Source: Eremothecium cymbalariae DBVPG#7215
Taxonomy: Eukaryota > Ascomycota > Saccharomycetes > Saccharomycetales > Saccharomycetaceae
Direction of reading: 5' to 3'
NCBI RefSeq assembly: GCF_000235365.1
Contig: NC_016450.1
Coordinates: forward strand, 1,426,001-1,490,000
DNA: 64,000 nt
Positions within the stretch are counted from its first letter, which is position 1. Every line of letters begins with the position of its first letter. A model generated the notes under the pieces. It made no database searches, was not told the origin of the DNA, and worked only from the letters and a program-made list of their open reading frames with translations. Shown here piece after piece: positions 40,189-50,349 of the stretch. A program made the position numbers and the translations under genes.

Positions 40189-41796
40189 TCAACGCTTGGC
40201 GGTTCCTGAAACTTTTCTAACGCCAGCACCACTAGCAAATCTTTTGTCGCTAGAACCCAAACCAGATGATGCTAAACGTCTATTCTTAGGCAGTATTTGT
40301 CTTAAGGCAAATTCATCGTCCATAGAGGTGTTTGTAGTTTGTTTTTTAGTCATGGATGATAGTGGTGATTTACTGGTAGCATTACTTGAATCAATAAGCA
40401 TCGAATCATCATTGTCGCTATTGTTGTTGTTGTGAGCTCTTACAGAATTTTCTGCAATTTTTCTGTTTGTTTTAGAGTTCAGCGATGAACTAGCAGTCTT
40501 ATGGTAGATGTTTTCAATAGTATTAGTACCATCATGGCCCTTCCTAGGCTGACCTGGTGAGTCCTGTGGGACTGCAACATTATGAGAAAACTCATCGTTA
40601 CGGCTTGCCAAAGTTTTATTAGGTGGTGTCACCGTGTTCTCGTCAACAGTATAATCATCTTCATGATCCATTTTAGCCCGTCTTAGCTTTTTCTTCTGAT
40701 ATTTATATTCCTCAAGAGTGATTAATGGATACAACCCGCAGATAAGATCACTTGGTTCCATGCTTAGTTTCATGGTATATTTCCACTCTCGGAAGGTATT
40801 TTGGTTCAAATATATCCAGTGTTGCTGTGGCCCCACAACCATACCAGGTCGGATGAATCTTAGGAAACCTATGCACTCGTTTGCCGTAAATCCATAGGTG
40901 TAGATGAGATGAGCACCAATCAAACACCCTGTCCTTCCCAAACCTGCCTTGCAATGAACTGCTATGCGACCACCTTGATTAACAATAGTCTCAGCTGACC
41001 CAACAAAGTTCTTAACAATGGAAAGATCTGGACACGTTCCGTCCTCAAAAATCATGTCAAGATGCTTGATACCAATGTCCTCAAAGTGTTTCGCGCGATA
41101 TAAATGAGAATTGAGCCGCACAACCAACTGTACGTTGTTTTCCTTGAAAAATTCAAGTACTCTTCGAAATGGCTGGTTCAAACGAGTCCGACCAGGAACA
41201 TAAGGCCTCCTCATATCTTCTTCAGGCGATGCAAACGCAATAAAGTCTGGGGTCAACACGTTAAAGTCACCATTCTCCACACGCTCGTACTTCTCGTAAA
41301 CTTCCAATTTGAATGCATTCAAGTCAACCAATCCTGTTTCCTTAGCCCTCCAGATACCATAGACAACATCCTGTATAGAAATTTCAAAATCTGCATTAGA
41401 GTAACCAGCATCCCTAAACGGCATGAATGGCGGATCCACCTGCGCCAAAGGCTGCAACACCTGATGTGGTGTCCACCCCTGCACCAACACCATATAACAA
41501 CATAACATACATGCTGAATTTGCCCGTTGTCTTGTGGAAGTCGACGAATAGAATACTACCGCCTTTCCATGGTTTTCCGGATCGTTCAAGATCTCGTGGA
41601 ATATAACGGCAAAGCGGTACAAATGCCCGATATGCATAGGTCCAAAATCGAGGTGGAACCGATTGTAGAATAACGTATCTTCAACTGTGAAGAAGACGAC
41701 ATCCTCAGAATCCTGCGGCGAGTAGTCATAGGCCCCTAGGTAAACCCTACCTTTCAAAAACTCGATGGTGTTATCCAAATATACTCTTTTACCCAT
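40189..41796 (-). CDS. CDC14: Dual-specificity phosphatase Cdc14
   Basis: Protein phosphatase that drives exit from mitosis by reversing Cdk phosphorylation; released from the nucleolus by the FEAR and MEN pathways in S. cerevisiae. The product is 535 aa (S. cerevisiae 551). The N-terminal A domain (residues 1-180, MGKRVYLDNTIEFLKGRVYL) and catalytic B domain are strongly conserved. The active site HCKAGLGRTG has its Cys at residue 282. The C-terminal tail from about 375 is polar and low in complexity, with Lys/Arg runs fitting nuclear targeting and regulatory phosphorylation. Start ATG is at 41796. Confidence 0.98.
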   Translation of the reverse strand: MGKRVYLDNTIEFLKGRVYLGAYDYSPQDSEDVVFFTVEDTLFYNRFHLDFGPMHIGHLYRFAVIFHEILNDPENHGKAVVFYSSTSTRQRANSACMLCCYMVLVQGWTPHQVLQPLAQVDPPFMPFRDAGYSNADFEISIQDVVYGIWRAKETGLVDLNAFKLEVYEKYERVENGDFNVLTPDFIAFASPEEDMRRPYVPGRTRLNQPFRRVLEFFKENNVQLVVRLNSHLYRAKHFEDIGIKHLDMIFEDGTCPDLSIVKNFVGSAETIVNQGGRIAVHCKAGLGRTGCLIGAHLIYTYGFTANECIGFLRFIRPGMVVGPQQHWIYLNQNTFREWKYTMKLSMEPSDLICGLYPLITLEEYKYQKKKLRRAKMDHEDDYTVDENTVTPPNKTLASRNDEFSHNVAVPQDSPGQPRKGHDGTNTIENIYHKTASSSLNSKTNRKIAENSVRAHNNNNSDNDDSMLIDSSNATSKSPLSSMTKKQTTNTSMDDEFALRQILPKNRRLASSGLGSSDKRFASGAGVRKVSGTAKR

Positions 41797-43117
41797 AACA
41801 AAGTATAAGAAAACAGAGCCACTTTTCCAAATTCGAATTGATCAATCTGACCTTCTCCACAAATAGCAGTTTAGATACAGAACAACAAGCTCTTTGTCAC
41901 ACTCTCCCTTGAGCACACTGTTTTTGCTATTACTACTTGTAGTTGTTTGTGTTGATATTTTTGGTACCTAGAAAACTACTTTTTTGTTGTCGGGATCAAG
42001 ACCTTACTTTGTTTACTATAACGTGCTTCAGCGCCAATATAGAACTTTCTTGCGCCTTCTAAAACATCGAGAGCGCTACTCTGCTCTCTTCCAAAGGCTG
42101 TACTGGCTGCCACTGGATCTATAAATAACTCTATTGCAAGCCAGTCTTTGCCCACGAGTGTTATCTAGTCTATATATATATATGTCTCCCCGGCACTGTA
42201 CAGTTTCTCATCCACAGCCCCTCTCTAGGAGGGGCGCGCCTCTTTAAGAACAGGCGGGCATGGATGACGACAGTTGCACACGGCCACCGAGTTTATACGC
42301 TATCTATGTTTCCGGGCTCGATGGACTATGTCACAATTGGTATATATTGCAGGCTTATTGTATGCGGTAGGCTCGACAGTCGAAAAAGCTTCAGTGAAAC
42401 AGAGAATCTCCAAAGGGTATGGCTCGAACGCCCGAGCCCAGATTCAGAATTTCGCGAGTTCCAATGGCGGCGGAGGGCCTTGACCACTGGGCCACAGATA
42501 GCTGTAAAATCGGTGCGACGGGCGTACCCCGCAGGGCCATATTGCAGGTCTGTGTCACGTGTAGTGTCGTAAAATCAAAAGAGCATCCCGATAGTTATGA
42601 TAGTCAGGCTAAGGAGCATGTTGATAGTCACGATAACAAGACAAAGAAGCAGCGAATCAGAGTCGTTAGGAGACTATGAAGATGATAAGGAGACCCAGAT
42701 CGCTAGATTAGACTAGATTGGAGTAGAGACCATACAGCCGGTAACTGATCCTCAATTAGCCCTCACGTGACGGGATCTTCAAGTAGCTCCACATACTCCC
42801 ATTTTGTCCACTCTTGTTGTAAAGTAGGCCAGCTAATATGCAAAAGTCAACAGAATTCGCAAGAATTTTAAGGAAGACTAGTCCGATTTTATGTGCCTAC
42901 ATCACACCAGGCCAATTGCCCTGATTAGATATAGTGGATCTGTGCATTAGACAACAACTCTAATATTTTGTAAATCATCGCCCGAAATTCACGCCGTCTC
43001 TGTCCATTGTATAAAAAGAATAGCTTTAGTAGAACGGTGCAACAAAAAAGCGATATCTGTGGATCATCTATATGTGTATATACATACACATATATAAACC
43101 GGAAACTATCCAGAAAT
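41797..43117. other. CDC14-GRX8 intergenic region at a synteny junction
   Basis: This 1.3-kb region contains two CACGTG E-boxes (near 42556 and 42766). A GC-richer stretch at about 42400-42560 has tRNA-like boxes but no acceptor pairing. TATAAAAA at 43010-43017 suits GRX8. It separates genes from S. cerevisiae chromosomes VI/VIII (left) from chromosomes XII/VII (right). I find no gene in it. Confidence 0.55.
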
Positions 43118-43450
43118 ATGTCAGACTATGTCAGCAAGGCCAGGGAACTTGTAAAGGCCCACAAATATTTCCAATTCTCTGCATCCTGGTGTCCAGATTG
43201 TGTTTATGCAAACAGTATTTGGGAAAAGTATAATATTACATCAAAAATCTTCATCTTTGACATCTCTACAGAGAGTAAAGACAAGGCAGAAGAATCTGTT
43301 TGGCGTTCAGCCTTTAAAGAAGCCACTGGAAGCAGAAATTTGCCAACAATTTACATAGACGGCCAGATCTGGGGCACAGAAAGTAAGTTACACCAACTTG
43401 AAAACGCTGGATTGCTAGAAGAGGAATTCAAGAAGCTCAACTTGCTTTAG
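43118..43450 (+). CDS. GRX8: Glutaredoxin 8
   Basis: Small dithiol glutaredoxin of 110 aa, matching S. cerevisiae Grx8 (109 aa), a cytosolic enzyme with low activity. The thioredoxin fold has active site SASWCPDCVYANSIW with both cysteines. The cis-Pro loop GSRNLPTIYIDG and the C-terminal WGTESKLHQLE are present. Start ATG at 43118 gives MSDYVSKARELV, in register with the family; the frame upstream to 43007 has no ATG. TATAAAAA lies about 100 bp upstream. It faces VHT1 tail to tail. Confidence 0.96.
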   Translation: MSDYVSKARELVKAHKYFQFSASWCPDCVYANSIWEKYNITSKIFIFDISTESKDKAEESVWRSAFKEATGSRNLPTIYIDGQIWGTESKLHQLENAGLLEEEFKKLNLL

Positions 43451-43584
43451 CCAAGATCGTCCTGCAGTTATATATACATTTGTAGGAGTATTAGTATCAG
43501 TCAATAAATAATTTTATTTAGTAGTTACCAAATATATCCACATATACATATATTAGGAAATACAATATATATTATTTGATTAAT

Positions 43585-45408
43585 TTATTCCTTACTGGGA
43601 GAAGGCTCTTTGGCGACATCATACGTTTCCTTCAGGTAATAATATGCGCCTTTCTTAATCATTAAAGTATCAACATATGATGGGATTGGGATACCTTTTT
43701 TGGTATTATACAAGATAATTCTGTTGTCAAGTGCAACTTTCCGTTCATTCTTTTTGTAAAAGTATAGAATCACAAACGTCCAAGCACCAAGGAGAAAGGT
43801 AAATATAAAGGCTGCTCGATATCCCAGTTTAAACTGAGGGGCGTCGACCGTCTTCCACACAAGCACAGAAACCCAATTATATGTCGACTGGGATACAGAG
43901 TATATTATAATCCAGGATATGGCCTTTACCTGAGGATCATGTCTGAGAAAGTCGTTAATAAATGCCCACAAACATGGAGTAGTGGCAATTGACCAATATG
44001 TCATCATGTATGCAAGCCATTGAACTGATTTCGGTACATCCCATTTGATCAGAATTGCACATGCAATACAGTGCATTAAACAACCAAATACGATAAAGAA
44101 CCATTTGGAGCGGAACAAATCAGAACCAAGAGCACAAATTACAAGGTAGCCAAGGCCTACAGAGGCAGGTATTGAGGACAAATTGTTAATTGCGATAACT
44201 GAATATACGCCTTTACGCTTTTCTTCATCTAACATCAGTTCCCAACCTCCGCTATAGGCAGTCATACAGCACCAAGAAAACATGTCATAGAGCAAAAGAA
44301 TCCACAACGTGGGAGCGAAGAGCACTTTTTTCCAAAGTTTCAACGATAACAAAGAACTTAGCTGAGAAGTATTTGAGACAGAGTCTTTGATCTGATTCCT
44401 CTTGTTCCGTTCTCTGGCGATTCTAATTTCTTCATCAGTCAAAAATAAAGAATAACATTTAGAAGGGACACCTGGTAAAACGAAGTACCCAACTACAGCT
44501 GTATGTATGGATATAACAAGACCATCAATCAAAAACATCCATCTCCATCCAGGCAAGCCCAAAACGTTATCCAAGCTCTGAATCAGACGAGCTTGGAGAA
44601 AACCAGCAGTAACACGACCCAAAATCTGCCCAAAGAAAAATAAACAGACTCTAGAAGAAATCTCATCGGGAGCGTACCAACAACCCATGACATATTGCGA
44701 AACTGGATAATAAGCACCACCAAAAGCATAAAGAATAAACCTATAAGCCTTTAGTTGGGCTAAATTCTTCACTGTAGCACAAAGAACGGTAAACAACGAC
44801 CATCCCAAATCCATTATAGGCAAAATGTAGACAGAAGGATACCTCGGTAAGAAATACATGAATGGTAGTTGAAAGACGATCGATCCAATGTTCGCAATCG
44901 TTGATGTGTACACTAAATCGTTCCCCTTCATCTTGAGGTCCTCATGCATACCTGATATATACGAATTCGTCAAGTTATTGCTATCCACAGATTTACACCA
45001 ACATAAAACCATCAGGTACATCCCTACAATCAAGTCCAACTTGTATAACAACGTTCTCTCAGCGGGCGACTGCGTCGTGTGATTCGGATAAAGAAACTCA
45101 TACCATTTCCTACCCAATATATACTGCTTGTTAAACCTGTATTCATACTCATCGAAATACTTCCACCATTTCCGACCACTCTCATCCCTCAGTTCATAAG
45201 GAATATCTGCTCTAAGTACCACTGTACCGTCATCCGAACTTCCAGCTATCACAACCTTCTTATCATCAAACTCCGACGAAACTCCATCTGAAAATACTGT
45301 TTCTGACACTACTGCTCCATTATGCAACTTACCATCTAAGGAAACAGCTGTTTCCGCATGTTCTTCAGGCAATACCCTCAAGTGTGGAAAATACTTTCCT
45401 AACCCCAT
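43585..45408 (-). CDS. VHT1: High-affinity biotin (vitamin H) transporter
   Basis: Major-facilitator proton-biotin symporter of the Dal5/allantoate-permease family in the plasma membrane. The 607-aa product matches S. cerevisiae Vht1 (593 aa) closely. Shared stretches include KYFPHLRVLPE at the N-terminus, KWYEFLYPNHTTQ, KGNDLVYTSTIANIG and GCWYAPDEISSRVCLFFFG. The PGVPSKCYSLFLTDEEIRIAR loop and the CLWAFINDFLRHDPQVKAI region are also shared. About twelve hydrophobic helices lie between residues 120 and 570. These blocks distinguish it from the relative Seo1. Start ATG is at 45408. A match to the Vhr1 element lies 292 bp upstream and a TATATAA near 45513. Confidence 0.95.
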   Translation of the reverse strand: MGLGKYFPHLRVLPEEHAETAVSLDGKLHNGAVVSETVFSDGVSSEFDDKKVVIAGSSDDGTVVLRADIPYELRDESGRKWWKYFDEYEYRFNKQYILGRKWYEFLYPNHTTQSPAERTLLYKLDLIVGMYLMVLCWCKSVDSNNLTNSYISGMHEDLKMKGNDLVYTSTIANIGSIVFQLPFMYFLPRYPSVYILPIMDLGWSLFTVLCATVKNLAQLKAYRFILYAFGGAYYPVSQYVMGCWYAPDEISSRVCLFFFGQILGRVTAGFLQARLIQSLDNVLGLPGWRWMFLIDGLVISIHTAVVGYFVLPGVPSKCYSLFLTDEEIRIARERNKRNQIKDSVSNTSQLSSLLSLKLWKKVLFAPTLWILLLYDMFSWCCMTAYSGGWELMLDEEKRKGVYSVIAINNLSSIPASVGLGYLVICALGSDLFRSKWFFIVFGCLMHCIACAILIKWDVPKSVQWLAYMMTYWSIATTPCLWAFINDFLRHDPQVKAISWIIIYSVSQSTYNWVSVLVWKTVDAPQFKLGYRAAFIFTFLLGAWTFVILYFYKKNERKVALDNRIILYNTKKGIPIPSYVDTLMIKKGAYYYLKETYDVAKEPSPSKE

Positions 45409-45699
45409 GATAACTGCACTTCCGTGGTGTTGCCGTATGTCACTGATTAAATTTCCTCAATAATGAAACGGAAAAACAACTATTTCGACATAGCTCCAAA
45501 ACCAACCATTTATATAATATATTTCAACGATATATATATATATTCCTGTTAAACTGATAATCAAAGACCGACTGCCCCACTTTCCTCTAGCTATGCGTTG
45601 TATTCTGTATATCTTTGATGGTCTGGGATGAGCAAGTCCAGAATGAAAATTTCACTCGTCCCAACTAAGCAGTTTTTCATTCTCGAGAACATCAAAATG

Positions 45700-45717
45700 A
45701 ATCATCCTAAGCTGACT
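45700..45717. promoter_or_regulatory. Vitamin H-responsive element (Vhr1 site) upstream of VHT1
   Basis: AATCA (45700-45704), 8 bp, TGACT (45713-45717): an exact match to the published consensus AATCA-N8-TGAYT. In S. cerevisiae Vhr1 uses it to induce VHT1 and BIO5 when biotin is scarce. Confidence 0.75.
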
Positions 45718-46002
45718 ATCACAAAAACAGCTACAGTTCTTCACAAATACCTTTAATACATTATCTAACGCGGTAATGACCATAGTGGACGCCGATATTG
45801 CCAATACGTGTCTCTAGCAGCAGCAAAAGTCCAACAACTGCAATCAATCTGTTGAAAGAGGGCTTTTTGCAGATTTAGAGCTGGAAAGGACTCGCAGACA
45901 CTTGTCAGAGGACCCAACATGATGAAACCCACATACTTGAGACCAACAACTGTACATATGAGTATTATACTGTTAATCACGATTGCTCTTCGAAGTCAGT
46001 TA

Positions 46003-46012
46003 ACACCCGTAC
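46003..46012 (+). promoter_or_regulatory. Rap1-like site in RPS22 promoter
   Basis: ACACCCGTAC matches the core of the Rap1 consensus ACACCCRYACAYM, about 175 bp upstream of the RPS22 first intron. Rap1 drives most ribosomal-protein genes in S. cerevisiae. Confidence 0.6.
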
Positions 46013-46184
46013 CCCTCATAAAACAGTGGTAAGAGTTGGGTATATGAAGCTACGCAATTCAAAGAAAAATTTTCCACTCTACACTCAACTTAATGTTCGT
46101 TAGTTAGTAGTTCCCATTCTGACCTAAGGTTTTTGTAATACAATCAGTCATACTTTTAAGGCATCATATTAGGATATTCATAAA

Positions 46185-47377
46185 AGTATGTATAGCTAAT
46201 AACTTCTCCGATCGTTTGGAACCGGTTCTGCATTATGGCTGGGGATAATCTATGTTATACTGGGATGCGAAGTGTGACTACTATCTGTAACTCCATTTTT
46301 AATGCAGACACATGAAATTGCAAGAATGGAGTTCGCTTATGCTTTTTATTATGGGTTTTGGCATTTTTATGCCGGGTTATATCGGGCTCATACGAGTAAG
46401 AATTCGTTTGTTCTGAAGAACAGGCAGTTGTTTACGGAAGTATAGACCTTCATACCGTTTGCAATTTGATTCGCACCATGAATCCCATCTAGGTGGGACA
46501 CTCACAGTGCTTTGTGTGTTTGTGTTAATGGATTTACAGTGTTTTTAGAAGCAGGCTTTTTTTAATGTGGTTTGCTTGCAGGTGTTCTCCGGACTACAGT
46601 GTGGAGGGTTGTTTGTGAAAAGGTACTAACGAGGGCAGTGGCTCGTACTTCTGCTTTGGCTGACGCTTTGAACGCTATTAACAACGCTGAAAAAACCGGA
46701 AAGCGTCAGGTTTTAATTAGACCTTCCTCCAAGGTTATCATCAAGTTTTTGCAAGTTATGCAGAAGCATGGTATGTGTTATAATGAACTATTTTTTAGGT
46801 CTAGTATGGAGAAGTCTTTACAATAATGGTGTGGAAGCTTAGTATGCAGGTTTCCGGACTGATAACTGGATGGTCTGCTCGGGTAGTGTTTATCACTACG
46901 AAATTCTCAGTCCCAAACTGTCTTTTAAGTGTTCGGAATAACGATTAGTTTGAAAATTCTCATCATACGGTTCTGAATTCATCGATATTCTTAACCATTT
47001 GCTTTTTCTCACGACATTTGGATTAAATATCTGCGACTTTGTTTTTGTCTCTTGTTTGAAGACTTCATCTATACTTTGTTGTTCCAGTGTTCCCAGTACT
47101 AACAGAGTTCCGGTCAGGCTACATTGGTGAATTTGAATACATCGATGATCACAGATCTGGTAAGATTGTTGTTCAATTGAACGGTAGATTAAACAAGTGC
47201 GGCGTCATCTCTCCAAGATTCAACATCAAGATCAACGAGGTCGAAAAGTGGACTGCTAACTTGCTACCAGCTAGGCAGTTTGGTTACGTCATTTTGACAA
47301 CTTCTGCTGGAATTATGGATCACGAAGAAGCTCACAGGAAACACGTTGCCGGTAAAGTGTTGGGTTTCGTGTACTGA
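46185..47377 (+). CDS. 40S ribosomal protein uS8 (Rps22), two introns, start codon split by the first
   Basis: Small-subunit ribosomal protein of 130 aa, single orthologue of RPS22A/RPS22B. CDS is join(46185,46639..46770,47118..47377). No in-frame ATG precedes the conserved [20 protein letters not shown]. Instead TACTAAC (46624-46630) and CAG (46636-46638) mark an acceptor right before TG-GCT-CGT. A GTATGT donor at 46186 follows an exon ending in A, so splicing creates ATG. Intron 2 splits Gly codon G|GC after QVMQKH. The joined length is exactly 130 aa. S. cerevisiae RPS22B also has a 5' intron and a coding intron, and lies near GRX8 and MDM30, matching the neighbours here. How much 5' UTR precedes 46185 cannot be seen. 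Confidence 0.93.
46186..46638 (+). other. RPS22 intron 1 (splits the start codon)
   Basis: This 453-nt intron has donor GTATGT, branch point TACTAAC at 46624-46630 and acceptor CAG only 8 nt after it. It contains a 9-bp perfect hairpin (AACTCCATT at 46289-46297 with AATGGAGTT at 46325-46333). The S. cerevisiae RPS22B 5' intron is a reported RNase III (Rnt1) target; I do not see a clear AGNN tetraloop here. Confidence 0.88.
46771..47117 (+). other. RPS22 intron 2
   Basis: This 347-nt intron has donor GTATGT at 46771, branch point TACTAAC at 47097-47103 and acceptor TCAG ending at 47117. It interrupts a Gly codon after the first base. It contains a strong stem-loop, annotated separately, and is long enough to host an intronic snoRNA. 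Confidence 0.95.
46847..46920 (+). ncRNA. Candidate H/ACA snoRNA hairpin (snR44-like) in RPS22 intron 2
   Basis: Arms GGACTGA (46856-46862) and TCAGTCC (46907-46913) pair. The stem continues outward as CAG(G)TTT with AAACTG. An apical stem GTAGTG/CACTAC (46883-46899) closes a 5-nt loop, leaving an internal loop between, as in an H/ACA guide hairpin. S. cerevisiae encodes snR44 in the coding intron of RPS22B, so identity is inferred from position. I could not place the H box, and an ACA at 47014-47016 is only a possible 3' end. Confidence 0.45.
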
Positions 47378-47532
47378 TTGTTATATAATTAGAATATGTA
47401 ATCTCAATTTATTCATCATGCGCTATCAGTTTCTGAACTGAGAATAGGAATTATATATTACACATATACAAAATCAAGGCTAAATCTTGTTGAGTAAGTC
47501 CTTTGTTGAGTCCACATCCTAACATCAGGGGG

Positions 47533-50349
47533 TTATAACGTGCTTGGGATATTGAATAATCGATATGGAGGCGGCAGTTGGATTTTACAATTAGAGTTTT
47601 GATTTCTAGACGTGACTGTGGGTCTAATGCCACCAGAATAGAGGGGATCAGAGAGATAGTACACGCATGACTTCTCCGTTGAACCGATCTCTTGAAAATT
47701 GATCGGTGGAAGGATTATCTTTTCAGAGAGTAATTGGGAGGAAGTTGGAGAGTAGTTGTATGGTGAAACTTTAACACTCCTGGCCGTCGCTTGGCTAAGT
47801 GGAACTGCCTTGTTGAAAACAGGCTCAAAAAAAGTCTTGGGGGTATTAACACGAGGGATATTCATGATGTTTCCAACTTTGGAGCGAAGTTCGCACTGTA
47901 CTGCACGTACACTGGCTAGTGCTTCTTCAAACAGATTAGTGAAGTTCTGATTTTCATTTACGATTATCTGGAATAGCTGCTTCATATGATATTCGATGCG
48001 CTCCAAAATTCTACCAAGTAAACTGTGGAATCCGTAGAACACAGATATGTCTACACCATCACCAAATAATATCAAATCCAAGTCATTTTTGATAACTGTA
48101 TCGGTATCGACCTTGATCTTCGAGATGGTAATGTAGCGAGCTAAGAAATGCTTCCCATAGGCCATATCTACCTCTAGATCAGTCATGTTGCATTTCCCTG
48201 GGTCTTTGGCAATGCATTCCGTAGATTCACTAGTGTCAATAAAGCGAGACCACACAAACAACAAAAACTGCACGATTGGATTTTCGAGCATCTTTAATGC
48301 ATTTGTGACGCGAGATTGATCCACCCCCTTTTGGCTCACAAACAGGATATTTCCAAACAAGTGCATATTGAATAGAAGGACATCAAAGATCATGCGCTTG
48401 TGAATGAATTGCAAGGATTCTAACGGTTCTGCAGTTTCTCCTTCCAACAAATTAATAATGGGCAAAGTGCCGATAGCAAGGTTATTATTGATGTAATTTA
48501 GATCTATGTCCATACAGGCCATAGTCTGCATAAGATCAACATGCCGTAAATGAGAAACAGCCTTGTGAAACCATTTTGATCCAATAGAACAATTACTCAA
48601 ATGAGGTGCAACATTAAGAGGCGCTTCACAAGTGCGTTTGATAAATTCAAACCAAGTAGCTAATAACAGTGACCAATGATCTCCAGAACCATGAAAAACA
48701 AGGTACTGATTCAACATATGGAAGAACTTCTGAGGGGCATTCTTTAAGATAGTTTCTCGTTTCCAGCACGTGAAACCACTGGCATTATGTTCTTTCTTAC
48801 TTACCGCAGCCCCATTTATAGAGTAACACTTATTCGCCATAATTATGGTGTTGTGTAACAGATCAGGATACTGAAAATTCGTGTGACAGCTACCTGACAT
48901 GATTGTCTCACAAAACAAACTCCGTGACAACGTTTCAAGCATCCGAGGAGTGTAACAAATCGTTCGATCTTGAGTCATTGCATTTAAGTGATAGGAGAGA
49001 GAATAACCTTCATATAACTCTTGTCCCAAAAACCACTGGTACAACAATAAAGAAACCTCACTATACTCATCTGACATCACAAGGAGATCCACAAACAAAT
49101 GAAACACTGTCCATAAATCATCTGTCGCAAGTCTCGTCTCCTCACCACACCGCATAACCGTATGCAGCACTTGTTGATGGAACCCAGATATCGACAGCAT
49201 GCTACGCGGAAAATGCCTTCTATCCCTTAGAAAAACATACACCAGCAGATTAAGCGCGACAAAACTCTCATGAAAGGGCTTCTTCATACACTGGTTCCAG
49301 CTTGCCTTCCACATCTCCACAATCCTGTCGTCATCGCGAGGAACCTCAGCAATCTCCGACCCCGAGGCCCCTCCCGCCGCCTGGTTCCTCGCCCAAAACC
49401 CAAGACAAACAACTGCCAGGAGCATAGAAGATCCGCTGAGCCACCTGCCAAATGCCTCCTCACTCACCAATGCCTTCTCAAGCTCCGCACGCCCCGCAGC
49501 CTCAAAAAGCCTTTCCCTGTCCATATACGCCAACCCTTCGTGAAACCACTCAACCACACCACTACACCCCTCCACCTGCAAGCTTTGCGACACATAAGAC
49601 AACGCTCCATATAACACCTTATGGAACCGTGGCTCGAGCATCTCCTTCAAACACCTCGAACCCCTGCCTCTGCAGCCTTTAACATTACCATCGCCAAAGT
49701 CAATACTGCATCGACTACTGCCACCAACGCTGCTGCTACCACTGCTGCACATTCTAGACCCCGTGTCTACATCCGTGCCTACCTTGCACGCTCCCGCTGC
49801 CCCCCCACCCCCATCCTGCCCCGCATTCCCTTTATTCTCCTGCTGGCGCTCACCTCCTTCCCCATCATGCTTCAACTGCTGCTGCAACATAGCCCCAGAA
49901 CCACAAACACCATTTTCTCCGCATTCGCTTCCGATATTTCCTTTCTGCGAAGAACCTGCCTTACCAACGGCGCTGCTCTCCCCCGCGCATAAGCGCGGGC
50001 TGTCATTGCCTGCGCCTGCGCTACCTCCAATTCCATCTCTCAACCCGACAGACTGCACATTAATGAACGAGTTTAACACCCGTTCTATCTGTTGAGATTC
50101 GCCCTGCAAAACACCTTCCCTTCCCTCTCCGAGTTTTACCTGTTTTAGCTGTAACTCCAGTAACATACTTCTATGCACCGTCCGAATATGTCTCTGCAAC
50201 AAGTCCCTCCGGACAAACGAATGACTGCACACTTTACAACTAAACGGTTTCACCCCAGTATGCGATCTTTCATGCCGTGTCCGGTGCTCTGACCTTGAGA
50301 ACGCCCTTGCACAAAAACAGCATATATATTTTCTCTGCGAAGCAACCAT
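47533..50349 (-). CDS. C2H2 zinc-finger transcription factor, YGR067C-like
   Basis: Putative DNA-binding regulator of 938 aa related to S. cerevisiae YGR067C, an uncharacterised Adr1-like protein. Two C2H2 fingers at the N-terminus (about residues 9-31 and 37-60) read [21 protein letters not shown] and [22 protein letters not shown], almost as in YGR067C and Adr1. A Gly/Ser/Gln-rich low-complexity stretch (about 85-230) follows. The rest is a largely helical region like the fungal middle homology region of other regulators. Start ATG is at 50349. Synteny supports the assignment: in S. cerevisiae YGR067C lies between VHT1 (YGR065C) and ART5 (YGR068C). Target genes are unknown. Confidence 0.9.
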   Translation of the reverse strand: MVASQRKYICCFCARAFSRSEHRTRHERSHTGVKPFSCKVCSHSFVRRDLLQRHIRTVHRSMLLELQLKQVKLGEGREGVLQGESQQIERVLNSFINVQSVGLRDGIGGSAGAGNDSPRLCAGESSAVGKAGSSQKGNIGSECGENGVCGSGAMLQQQLKHDGEGGERQQENKGNAGQDGGGGAAGACKVGTDVDTGSRMCSSGSSSVGGSSRCSIDFGDGNVKGCRGRGSRCLKEMLEPRFHKVLYGALSYVSQSLQVEGCSGVVEWFHEGLAYMDRERLFEAAGRAELEKALVSEEAFGRWLSGSSMLLAVVCLGFWARNQAAGGASGSEIAEVPRDDDRIVEMWKASWNQCMKKPFHESFVALNLLVYVFLRDRRHFPRSMLSISGFHQQVLHTVMRCGEETRLATDDLWTVFHLFVDLLVMSDEYSEVSLLLYQWFLGQELYEGYSLSYHLNAMTQDRTICYTPRMLETLSRSLFCETIMSGSCHTNFQYPDLLHNTIIMANKCYSINGAAVSKKEHNASGFTCWKRETILKNAPQKFFHMLNQYLVFHGSGDHWSLLLATWFEFIKRTCEAPLNVAPHLSNCSIGSKWFHKAVSHLRHVDLMQTMACMDIDLNYINNNLAIGTLPIINLLEGETAEPLESLQFIHKRMIFDVLLFNMHLFGNILFVSQKGVDQSRVTNALKMLENPIVQFLLFVWSRFIDTSESTECIAKDPGKCNMTDLEVDMAYGKHFLARYITISKIKVDTDTVIKNDLDLILFGDGVDISVFYGFHSLLGRILERIEYHMKQLFQIIVNENQNFTNLFEEALASVRAVQCELRSKVGNIMNIPRVNTPKTFFEPVFNKAVPLSQATARSVKVSPYNYSPTSSQLLSEKIILPPINFQEIGSTEKSCVYYLSDPLYSGGIRPTVTSRNQNSNCKIQLPPPYRLFNIPSTL

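Larger units (their letters stand above)
45409..46184. promoter_or_regulatory. Divergent VHT1/RPS22 promoter region
   Basis: This 776-bp region holds the Vhr1-type element and a TA-rich TATA region (about 45508-45542) for VHT1. A Rap1-like site serves RPS22. The RPS22 transcription start and first exon should lie toward the right end. I see no coding gene in it. Confidence 0.6.

Noticed and set aside
42411..42510. Possible tRNA on the minus strand (A-box-like TGGCCCAGTGG and B-box-like GCGTTCGAGCC)
   Set aside because: The flanks that should form the acceptor stem do not pair, and the T-arm does not fold in the standard 5-7-5 pattern. At best a decayed tRNA.
49270..50095. Plus-strand frames of about 75-125 codons opposite the zinc-finger gene
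   Set aside because: Shadows of the Gly/Ser/Gln-rich coding stretch on the minus strand, with no homology.
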